From the NCBI GenBank assembly GCA_947367375.1, contig CANBDZ010000013.1, forward strand, positions 1-35,023: DNA of 35,023 bases. The letters run 5' to 3'. Position 1 is the first letter of the stretch; the number at the start of each line of letters is the position of its first letter. Of the stretch, positions 27,503 to 35,023 are shown piece after piece. Source of the stretch: an uncultured Bacteroidales bacterium. GTDB taxonomy: Bacteria; Bacteroidota; Bacteroidia; Bacteroidales; UBA932. A program made the translations under genes and the position numbers. The notes beneath the pieces were generated by a model. The model ran no database searches. It was not told the origin of the DNA and saw nothing but the letters and a program-made list of their open reading frames with translations.

Positions 27503-28447
27503 ATGGAAGCAATTGTAAAGACTGATTTCTCTTTCGCTGGCCAGACCGGCCACTATGTTGGAAAGGTACGCGACGTGTACAGCATCAATGACGAGTATCT
27601 GGTAATGGTAGTTTCAGACAGAATCTCTGCCTTCGATGTGGTTCTCCCTAAGGGAATTCCATTCAAGGGACAGGTTCTCAACCAGATCGCATCAAAATTC
27701 CTTGACGCTACTACAGACATCCTCCCTAACTGGAAGATCGCAGTTCCGGATCCTATGGTGACAGTAGGTCACAAGTGTGAGCCTTTCAAGGTGGAGATGG
27801 TTATCCGCGGCTACCTTTCAGGTCACGCTTGGCGCGAGTACAAGGCAGGAAAACGTACAATCTGCGGCGTAGAGATGCCTGAGGGAATGGTAGAGAATCA
27901 GAAGTTCCCAGAGCCTATCATCACTCCTACCACAAAGGCAGCTGAAGGCCACGACGAGGACATCTCTAAGGAGGAGATCATCGCACAGGGCATCGTAAGC
28001 AGAGAGGACTACGAGCAGCTCGAGGCTTACACAAGAGCAATCTTCCAGAGAGGAACAGAGATCGCAGCCAAGATGGGCCTTATCCTCGTAGACACAAAAT
28101 ACGAGTTCGGAAAGAAGGACGGCAAGATCTACCTTATGGACGAGATCCACACTCCTGACTCTTCACGCTATTTCTATGCTGAGGGTTACGAGGAGCGTCT
28201 CGCAGCAGGAGAGAAGCAGAAGCAGCTTTCAAAGGAGTTCGTTCGTGAGTGGCTTATGGCAAACGGTTTCCAGGGCCAGGACGGACAGCAGGTTCCTGAG
28301 ATGACTCCAGAGATCGTTGACGGCATCACTGAGCGCTACATCGAGCTCTACGAAAACATCGTAGGAGAGAAGTTCGAGAAGGCTGAAGGTACAGACATCC
28401 TCGCACGCATAGAGAAAAACGTAAGCGAGTGTCTCGCTTCACTATAG
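27503..28447 (+). CDS. purC: Phosphoribosylaminoimidazole-succinocarboxamide (SAICAR) synthase
   Basis: 314 aa; [74 protein letters not shown]. Confidence 0.96.
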   Translation: MEAIVKTDFSFAGQTGHYVGKVRDVYSINDEYLVMVVSDRISAFDVVLPKGIPFKGQVLNQIASKFLDATTDILPNWKIAVPDPMVTVGHKCEPFKVEMVIRGYLSGHAWREYKAGKRTICGVEMPEGMVENQKFPEPIITPTTKAAEGHDEDISKEEIIAQGIVSREDYEQLEAYTRAIFQRGTEIAAKMGLILVDTKYEFGKKDGKIYLMDEIHTPDSSRYFYAEGYEERLAAGEKQKQLSKEFVREWLMANGFQGQDGQQVPEMTPEIVDGITERYIELYENIVGEKFEKAEGTDILARIEKNVSECLASL

Positions 28448-28456
28448 TATATCACT

Positions 28457-29902
28457 ATGAAAAGAATCATCACAGTATTGGCCTCGATGCTATGCCTTTG
28501 TATAGCATCAGAGGCCAAGCTTGCATTGTCAAGCGTATGCAGCGACGGAATGGTCCTGCAGCAGAACACAGAAGCAGTCATCTGGGGAACAGCAGACGCC
28601 GGTGCTCAGATCACGGTAACCCCTTCATGGAACGGAAGAGCCTACAGAGGCAAGGCTGATGCAGAGGGCAGATGGGAAGTAAAGGTTGAGACCCCTGCCG
28701 GCAGCTACAAGGCCTACAGCATCTCTGTAAAAGGAGACGGTTCAGCACTCAAGATCAGCGATGTACTGGTCGGAGAAGTGTGGCTTGCATCAGGACAGAG
28801 CAACATGGAGATGCCTATGAGAGGCTTCTTCAACTGCCCTGTAGAGAACTCCCTGGAATACATCTGCGCTCCAGCTGCCAAAGAGAAGATCAGAATGTTC
28901 ACAGTTCCTATCAAGCAGTCATACGAGCCTCTCTATGAGGTAGATGCAAGATGGGAAGGAGCAGAACCTGCAACAGTTCCTGCAATGAGCGCCACAGCAT
29001 ACTTTTATGCACGCAAGCTGAACGAAATGCTTGATATTCCTGTAGGTATTGTTTCATGTGCCTACGGCGGAGCACGTATCGAGAGCTGGACTCCTAAGGA
29101 AATCCTCGAGACTTACAGTGACGAGAACCTGGACAAGGCCCACATCGAGGCTACTGAGCACTACCTCCGTCCTTATCTTGCATACAACGCTATGCTTTGC
29201 CCTGTAATGGGATACACAATCAAGGGTTTCATCTGGTACCAGGGATGTTCAAACGTCGGCCGACACCATCAGTTCGTCGAGAGAATGAGCAACATGATCA
29301 ACCACTGGAGAGAGTGCTGGGGTGACACAGACGCACAGCTTCCTTTCTATATGGTAGAGATCGCGCCTTACAGATACAAGCCTGCTACAGCAGTCAGCTA
29401 TGCTTCATTGCTGCGACTTGCACAGCACGAGGCTGCCCAGACAATTCCAAACTGCGGCATTGTAGTCACAAACGACCTCGTGGACAGCTTTGAAATGGAC
29501 AACATCCATCCTATGCGCAAGCTCGAGGTCGGCCAGAGACTCGCAAGACTTGCTCTGAACCGCAACTACGGTTTCCACACCGTAGCCTGCGACAGCCCTG
29601 AAGCTGTACGCTGTTATCGCCTGCCTGCAGGAAACGAGCTGGGAGTAGAACTTACCCAGACTCCTAACGGCCTGAGCAGATGGATGGAAATCGAAGGTCT
29701 TGAAGTGGCAGGAAGCGAAGGTATATTCTATCCTGTAACCTACGCCTACTTCGAGTGGGAGACAAGAGTTTTGAGAGTCAGGTCAGAATTTGTACACGAC
29801 CCTTGCGAAGTAAGGTACGGATGGGGCGACTTCAAGCCAGGCAACCTCAAGAATGCAGAAGGCCTCCCTGTAGCGCCGTTCAACCTCAAAGTTGAGAAAT
29901 AA
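28457..29902 (+). CDS. Secreted sialate O-acetylesterase-like (SGNH) protein
   Basis: 481 aa; signal peptide; LSSVCSDGMVLQQNTEAVIWGTADAG, VWLASGQSNMEMPM, GFIWYQGCSNVGRHHQF. Confidence 0.92.
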   Translation: MKRIITVLASMLCLCIASEAKLALSSVCSDGMVLQQNTEAVIWGTADAGAQITVTPSWNGRAYRGKADAEGRWEVKVETPAGSYKAYSISVKGDGSALKISDVLVGEVWLASGQSNMEMPMRGFFNCPVENSLEYICAPAAKEKIRMFTVPIKQSYEPLYEVDARWEGAEPATVPAMSATAYFYARKLNEMLDIPVGIVSCAYGGARIESWTPKEILETYSDENLDKAHIEATEHYLRPYLAYNAMLCPVMGYTIKGFIWYQGCSNVGRHHQFVERMSNMINHWRECWGDTDAQLPFYMVEIAPYRYKPATAVSYASLLRLAQHEAAQTIPNCGIVVTNDLVDSFEMDNIHPMRKLEVGQRLARLALNRNYGFHTVACDSPEAVRCYRLPAGNELGVELTQTPNGLSRWMEIEGLEVAGSEGIFYPVTYAYFEWETRVLRVRSEFVHDPCEVRYGWGDFKPGNLKNAEGLPVAPFNLKVEK

Positions 29903-29919
29903 AATCACACTAAAACATA

Positions 29920-30495
29920 ATGAAAGGAACATACGTATTTCTTGCTGACGGATTCGAAATATCCGAAGCGCTCACTACTGTCAACATGCTCCGCAGAGGC
30001 GGCGTAAACGTAAAGACAGTTTCTATATATGACGACAGAATTGTCACAAGCTCAAACAGGATCCCTGTTGTGGCAGACATGGCATTCGGAGAATTCAGGG
30101 CCTCTACCACATTCGGCCCATGTCTTCCAACAGACGTAATGATCTTCCCGGGCGGAATGCCAGGTTCATCTAACCTTGCGACCTTCCCTAAGCTTATGGA
30201 CATCATGCTGCAGCACCATGCAGAAGGCGGCACACTTGCAGCCATCTGCGCAGCTCCAAGCGTAGTTCTCGGCCTTCTTCCTACACTCGAAGGCAAGAAG
30301 ATGACCTGCTACGACGGATTTGAGGAAGCAGTCATTGCAAAGGGAGCAGAATATGTCAAAGAAGGAGTCGTAGTAGACGGCAACATCATAACAGGACGCG
30401 GCCCAGGTTGGGCAGTAGAATTCGGCCTTGCAATCCTTGCTCTCATCAAGGGGCAGGAGACAGCAGACAAAGTAAAGGCTGGCCTGATGCTCTAA
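29920..30495 (+). CDS. DJ-1/PfpI family protein
   Basis: 191 aa; YVFLADGFEISEALTTVNMLRRGGVNVKTVSI, IFPGGMPGSSNL, LAAICAAPSVVLG, ITGRGPGWAVEFGLAIL. Confidence 0.94.
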   Translation: MKGTYVFLADGFEISEALTTVNMLRRGGVNVKTVSIYDDRIVTSSNRIPVVADMAFGEFRASTTFGPCLPTDVMIFPGGMPGSSNLATFPKLMDIMLQHHAEGGTLAAICAAPSVVLGLLPTLEGKKMTCYDGFEEAVIAKGAEYVKEGVVVDGNIITGRGPGWAVEFGLAILALIKGQETADKVKAGLML

Positions 30496-30501
30496 GAAAA
30501 G

Positions 30502-30529
30502 AGGCTCTCACATCAGTGGGAGCCTTTTT
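30502..30529 (+). terminator. Rho-independent terminator after the DJ-1 gene
   Basis: AGGCTCTCAC-ATCA-GTGGGAGCCT followed by a T tract; one G-U pair. Confidence 0.85.
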
Positions 30530-31489
30530 CTATATTGTTATATTTAATTTTGACGTTATCCATTCCTGCAATGTGCGCCTGTCCTCTTCCGACGCAAGGT
30601 CTATAGAGTTGAAGCAGGCGAAAGGACCTTTGAAAGAGCGAAGGAGCTCCATCTTGCGGGAGAAATAGCCCGGCTTGTCCTTCGGCTGGAAGAAGAAGAG
30701 TCTGCCATCTGCCGGACGGAGTTCAATCTTATGCTGAGAGTCCAGCAATGTATACTGAAGCACTGTCGGAACAAACTGCGAGGCATCCCTGAAGCGATGG
30801 CATATATTCCTTCTCAGTATATCCTTATGGGCTTCAAAATACTCTTCATAAACATCACGTCTCAACGCCTTCTGGCAATGAGCCGGCCTTATGTACGACA
30901 TGCGGGCTCCGGCAAGCATAGCCGCATTCATCTGCAGTCCCTTTGTCGTCACAGCCTTGCTTCCACCCGAATTCCTTTTCAGCAGTCTTGTAAGCCTGTC
31001 CCAGAAAATCGATGATCTTCCGCCGTACACAACCGGAGTACCGTCTGGAAGATAGAAATCTTCCGGAGTCACAGGAGCAAGGAGCATCAGATCGTCATTG
31101 AATTCAAGGAAGCGGTCACTCAGTCCCGGAATACGCCAGGTCATTGACTCTATAGAAACCGAATTGAAAGTAGGAAGGCAGTCTTCATATCCTTTGAAAA
31201 GGACCTTATGATCCACTATCTCCACCGGTATATATCCTTCTGGAAAATTTCTCTCAAGAAAAGCATCAAGACCGGGATCCTGCTCGTCAGTGACTATATA
31301 GATCTTATTCAGCCACGGAGCATAACGATTGAGAGAGGCCACGCACCAGAATATCTCACCCAGGTCTGCATAGCGAGTCTCCCCCGCCTTGTCATTTGAC
31401 ATCAGCTGGCCCGCAGAGGCATATTTCATCCTCTTTTCACGATGACGAGCGTCATTGCCGTCAACCCAGGTAATAACAGCATCTATCAT
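30530..31489 (-). CDS. Stealth-type capsular/sugar-phosphate transferase (copy 2 in operon)
   Basis: 319 aa; MIDAVITWVDGNDARHREKR; LNKIYIVTDEQDPGL; FLEFNDDLMLLAPVTPEDFYLPDG. Confidence 0.85.
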   Translation of the reverse strand: MIDAVITWVDGNDARHREKRMKYASAGQLMSNDKAGETRYADLGEIFWCVASLNRYAPWLNKIYIVTDEQDPGLDAFLERNFPEGYIPVEIVDHKVLFKGYEDCLPTFNSVSIESMTWRIPGLSDRFLEFNDDLMLLAPVTPEDFYLPDGTPVVYGGRSSIFWDRLTRLLKRNSGGSKAVTTKGLQMNAAMLAGARMSYIRPAHCQKALRRDVYEEYFEAHKDILRRNICHRFRDASQFVPTVLQYTLLDSQHKIELRPADGRLFFFQPKDKPGYFSRKMELLRSFKGPFACFNSIDLASEEDRRTLQEWITSKLNITI

Positions 31490-32364
31490 TTCTCAAAGCG
31501 CGATCTGTTCGGGAACCTCTTTTCGAAGGCTGCAAGCAGTGACTCTCTCATCACTACATACTTCGATTCCGGTATCTTCACATCGTTTATACAGCAGAGC
31601 TTCTTCGAAGGAGACTCAAGGAAGGCAGAAAGGGTGTCCATACCTGTGACAGCAAGAGAAAAATGCTTGCCCTGGATCCTCTCGGAGATTGCCATACCTT
31701 TATAATATATGTAATCCAGCATCAGGTTCTGATTTACATTAGAATCGTTCCTGACGCGGGAAAGCGTAGCCTTTATATCCTTATCTAGCAGAGCTGAAAC
31801 TTCCTGGCACTGACTGCGAAGAAGCGGAAGACAGATGTGCTGTGCCCTGACAAATCCAAGTCCCGGCTTCATTCCAAGGGCCTTTCTTGCCATATGGTCC
31901 GATCGTCTGCAATGCTTCTTGTACATACCGGATGCAAGGATATGTTTTGAGAAGCCTACCACGATCTTTCCATTCCTGAAGAAGTCCTGAGGGCTGCATT
32001 CCTTGACAGGGAAGATGTCGTCGTTGAAGTACAGGTACTCCTCATCCAATCCCTCGATCCTGTGAAGGAACATTTCGATAGTCGTACTGTTGAATGTAGG
32101 AAGGTATTCTGCAGGTATGATGTCCTTGTGAAGAACAATCTTCAGGTTTTCCTGGTCAGCCCAAGAAGGTACCTGCGAAGGATGCGAGACCACGAGGTAG
32201 ACATTTCTGATGAAAGGCATGTTCACCTCAATTCCTCTGAGCAGGTACTTCAAAGTTCCCCAGTCACGGAAACGCTTCTCCATCACAGGGACATTTGTGT
32301 ACGCCTCATAGTCCTTCTTCCAGAAAGGATCATTACCATCTACGTATGTAATAACGATATCCAT
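31486..32364 (-). CDS. Stealth-type capsular/sugar-phosphate transferase (copy 1 in operon)
   Basis: MDIVITYVDGNDPFWKKDYE; RNVYLVVSHPSQVPSW; EYLYFNDDIFPVKECSPQDFFRNGK. Start set at M13; 4-bp overlap with the downstream copy. Confidence 0.85.
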   Translation of the reverse strand: MDIVITYVDGNDPFWKKDYEAYTNVPVMEKRFRDWGTLKYLLRGIEVNMPFIRNVYLVVSHPSQVPSWADQENLKIVLHKDIIPAEYLPTFNSTTIEMFLHRIEGLDEEYLYFNDDIFPVKECSPQDFFRNGKIVVGFSKHILASGMYKKHCRRSDHMARKALGMKPGLGFVRAQHICLPLLRSQCQEVSALLDKDIKATLSRVRNDSNVNQNLMLDYIYYKGMAISERIQGKHFSLAVTGMDTLSAFLESPSKKLCCINDVKIPESKYVVMRESLLAAFEKRFPNRSRFEK

Positions 32365-32388
32365 AAGCTTTATCAGGTCAACAGGATG

Positions 32389-32396
32389 CAAATGTA
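32389..32396 (-). promoter_or_regulatory. -7 element upstream of the Stealth operon
   Basis: CAAATGTA on + (TACATTTG on -), about 25 bp from the chosen start. Confidence 0.5.
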
Positions 32397-32525
32397 GCAA
32401 ATTTCGGCAGGAGAAAGCGTTAAAAAAAGATTGAAAGACGTTAAAAAAAAGTTTAAAACTTTAAAAAAAGAGAAAAATCTCGTTTTTCTTTTTTTAAATC
32501 ACGCAATGCTCTGAATGCCGCAATA

Positions 32526-32533
32526 TAGATTTG
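32526..32533 (+). promoter_or_regulatory. -7 element upstream of the fimbrillin-like operon
   Basis: TAGATTTG, fits TAnnTTTG, 13 bp upstream of ATG 32546. Confidence 0.45.
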
Positions 32534-32545
32534 CGAACAAAAAGT

Positions 32546-33058
32546 ATGAAACGTCTGATACTTTCAATATGCGCATCGGCGGCTCTAATTCCCTGTTCCG
32601 GACAAGTCCGGGGACATATCGGAGCCGGCGTGACAGAGATGCTGACAAAAGAAGCGGCAGGTATATACATAGGTCACAGCTTATCACCGAAGTGGTCAAT
32701 TGAAAGCGGAGCGGTGTTCAAGCTCCCGCATCACGGAAGGTCAGGCAACGAAGAATGGAAGGAACATGTCAACGAGTTTACAGATGAGGTCACAAAGGAA
32801 AAGTCACAAGTACCTGCAAGGTTTACCGTCAGTCTCAGACATTGGAATCACAGTGCCTATGACGGAGGCTGCATACTTGTCGGAATCACGCAGTATGAGG
32901 AGAACCTTCCGGTCATACACACCGGAGCCGCCTACTGCATGAAACTGTGCAGGCACATCGGCCTGGACCTGTCCTTCAGGATAAATCTGAACGGATACAG
33001 TACGTCCAAGGCCATAACCGGAAACGGGATAACATTAACAATAGACTATTTATTCTGA
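32546..33058 (+). CDS. Small exported protein, first gene of a fimbrillin-like locus (possibly beta-barrel, DUF3575-like position)
   Basis: 170 aa; signal MKRLILSICASAALIPCSGQ, alternating beta pattern ending ITLTIDYLF (aromatic C-terminus). Family not recognised. Confidence 0.6.
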   Translation: MKRLILSICASAALIPCSGQVRGHIGAGVTEMLTKEAAGIYIGHSLSPKWSIESGAVFKLPHHGRSGNEEWKEHVNEFTDEVTKEKSQVPARFTVSLRHWNHSAYDGGCILVGITQYEENLPVIHTGAAYCMKLCRHIGLDLSFRINLNGYSTSKAITGNGITLTIDYLF

Positions 33059-33060
33059 AT

Positions 33061-34113
33061 ATGGGAAAACAGCATCGGGACAGATTCAATCTACAGTCAC
33101 ACATCTCACTTGCTACATCAAACACACCCATTCTGGGACGCATCATCACATTGCTACACCTTGTCCCGGCTGTTCTGTGCGGATGTTCAGATGCGGAACA
33201 TCCCGCTTATGAAGAGATCCGGAGGGAAATTGGCATCGCTTTGACAAAGAGTCAGGATGTCAAGGGCCCTCTGGACATCTTCGTTTTCGAGGACGACAGG
33301 ATGCAGAGGCTGGACTGCTATCTGCGTCTTGAAGACTTCAGTTTATGGAAAGGAGGAGTAGTCACCGGAAGCGGAGACCGCATCATATCATTTGTCACAG
33401 GAATACAGAAAAAGAAAGAAGACTGGACCGGCATCACTTCCAGAGCGGCTCTGGAGAAGGTTACGGTCAACCTCGAGGATGAAAGCAGAGACGCTGCGAT
33501 AATGAGCGGGGAAACAACGGGATCCACCGCTGAACTAGTCCCGGTATCAAGCCAGATATGTCTGGAACGGCTCTCATGTGACTTCACCGGGAAACCGTAC
33601 TCAGACAACAGTATAAAAGAGGTGAAAGTCTACCTGACCAACGTCAATGCCAGCTGCGGAATACTGGCATCAGGAGAGATCTCCCCTACCCGCATCATCA
33701 ACCAAGGCAGACTTTCGGAGGAAGATCTGGCCGGATTCAAGGATAAAAGCCTTGTCTGTCACCATGTGAAGGATCCTGTAGGAAAGTCAGACAGCTGGAC
33801 TCCGATAGACTTTCTATGCTATCCGAACAACGCGTCTGAAGAGGGTCCCGGCACACCTTTCACCAGACTGGTCATCGAAGGGAAGGTGGACGGAAGGACA
33901 TTCTACTGGCCGATCGACATCAACAGGAATGAAAGGCAAGGAGTCGACCGGGCAGGGAGCGGAATAGACAGAGGCAGAAGATACACCTTCGACATAACCA
34001 TAACCGGTAAAGGAGTGTCTGATCCGGACACCCCGGTAAGTTCTGAATATGTAGACGTAAACTTCAAGATAAAGGAATGGGAAGAACAGGAAGACTATGC
34101 AATTTTATTCTGA
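33061..34113 (+). CDS. Fimbrillin-like lipoprotein
   Basis: From ATG 33061: LVPAVLCGCSDAEHPAYEEIRREI…IKEVKVYLTNVNASCGIL…YWPIDINR…RRYTFDITITGKG, consistent with the fimbrillin superfamily. Confidence 0.65.
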   Translation: MGKQHRDRFNLQSHISLATSNTPILGRIITLLHLVPAVLCGCSDAEHPAYEEIRREIGIALTKSQDVKGPLDIFVFEDDRMQRLDCYLRLEDFSLWKGGVVTGSGDRIISFVTGIQKKKEDWTGITSRAALEKVTVNLEDESRDAAIMSGETTGSTAELVPVSSQICLERLSCDFTGKPYSDNSIKEVKVYLTNVNASCGILASGEISPTRIINQGRLSEEDLAGFKDKSLVCHHVKDPVGKSDSWTPIDFLCYPNNASEEGPGTPFTRLVIEGKVDGRTFYWPIDINRNERQGVDRAGSGIDRGRRYTFDITITGKGVSDPDTPVSSEYVDVNFKIKEWEEQEDYAILF

Positions 34114-35023
34114 GACATGCAGCCACAATAGCCGTCATCTGTGCGCCGGGCTGCACCTTCTCAGTTGTCGAAAGAGACGAATATGTGATGACCACAATAA
34201 ATCTCACAGGAGGTAACATGATCACAAAAGCAGCAGACCCGAACGAGGAGCTCATCACAGACATAAGTCTGATGGTGTTCGACGAGCACGGGGATGCGGA
34301 GGAGTGCACATGGTTGACAGGCGGCAGGACCAGCCACATGACAAGGCTCATCAAAGGCAAGAAATATATAATATGCGCCTGTGCCAATTTTGGTCATCAG
34401 GTCTACGCAGACAACATAGACGAACTTGACGAAATCACTTACCACATCGCCTATCCGGACGAATATCGTGAAGGCATCCCGATGTGCGCGAGGGCTGAGA
34501 CTGTTGTCACCAAAGATGGCGAGATAACTGTCGAACTTGAAAGGTTGATGTCAAAGATCAGCCTCAAGATAGACAGGACTATGCTCTCGGAAGATGTGGA
34601 GATGAATGTACGCTCCGCCCTTATAGGAAACTGCCCACGCGTCACCAAAGTATTCACCGACAACAGAGCAGAAGATGAAGATGACTGCTTCCCATTGGGA
34701 TTCTACAGAAACGAGCTCCAGGCTGCCATTCTGAACTCCGATGCCGGAGGCGGTATCAGCAGGGAGATATCCTTATATATGTTGGAAAACCTGCAAGGCG
34801 AGATGCCATTCCACGTCGGCAGCGACAGCGACAAGATCTTCGGCAGCAACGACCTGCGAAATCAGACCTGCTCTTACATAGAACTTGAAATAGAGTACAG
34901 CTCAGACACTTACATCAGCGGTAGCGAAGGCCTCATCTACAGATTCTACCTTGGAGAAGACAGAAACAACCTCGATGTCAGACGCAACACCCACTACCAC
35001 ATCACGGTGACTCCACAGGACAC
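34077..35023 (+). CDS. Fimbrillin/DUF4906-like lipoprotein, 3' end beyond window
   Basis: Frame open from ATG 34077 (MGRTGRLCNFILRHAATIAVICAPGCTFSVVERDEYVMTTINLTGGNMITKAADPNEELITDISLMVFDEHG…) to the window end; C-terminal HYHITVTPQD. Absent from the ORF track, apparently because it has no stop in the window. Confidence 0.75.
   Translation, partial: MGRTGRLCNFILRHAATIAVICAPGCTFSVVERDEYVMTTINLTGGNMITKAADPNEELITDISLMVFDEHGDAEECTWLTGGRTSHMTRLIKGKKYIICACANFGHQVYADNIDELDEITYHIAYPDEYREGIPMCARAETVVTKDGEITVELERLMSKISLKIDRTMLSEDVEMNVRSALIGNCPRVTKVFTDNRAEDEDDCFPLGFYRNELQAAILNSDAGGGISREISLYMLENLQGEMPFHVGSDSDKIFGSNDLRNQTCSYIELEIEYSSDTYISGSEGLIYRFYLGEDRNNLDVRRNTHYHITVTPQD

Overview
This is a chromosomal window with the character of a Bacteroidales (Bacteroidota) genome. 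It is densely packed with mostly ordinary operons and has several TAnnTTTG-type -7 promoter elements. From left to right I read: the tail of an upstream CDS and a strong bidirectional terminator; an ackA-ptb-buk acyl-phosphate/acyl-kinase operon followed by a PCMD-like lipoprotein; a short ComEC-type membrane protein convergent with ApbE; a FISUMP-type lipoprotein with a LemA/TPM/TPM module; lolA, ftsK and DUF4290; addA/addB-type helicase-nucleases; an S4-domain protein, phosphomannose isomerase and phosphoglucose isomerase; a secreted GDPD; umuC/umuD divergent from a protein resembling a homing-endonuclease accessory (GNAT/Mom-like) domain; purC, a sialate O-acetylesterase-like gene and a DJ-1 gene; two tandem Stealth-type sugar-phosphate transferases; and the start of a fimbrillin-like locus cut by the window end. 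The most unusual observations are: (1) a Cys/His-rich expanding-repeat segment inside phosphomannose isomerase; (2) a degenerate homing-endonuclease-like protein paired with umuDC across a symmetric divergent promoter with a central palindrome; (3) a REP-like palindromic repeat that appears to have inserted in frame into that protein and also occurs in a nearby intergenic region; (4) a chain of palindromes upstream of addB; and (5) phased A-tracts between the Stealth and fimbrial operons. No CRISPR array, tRNA, rRNA or transposase was identified. All family names come from reading the protein sequences, not from a database search.
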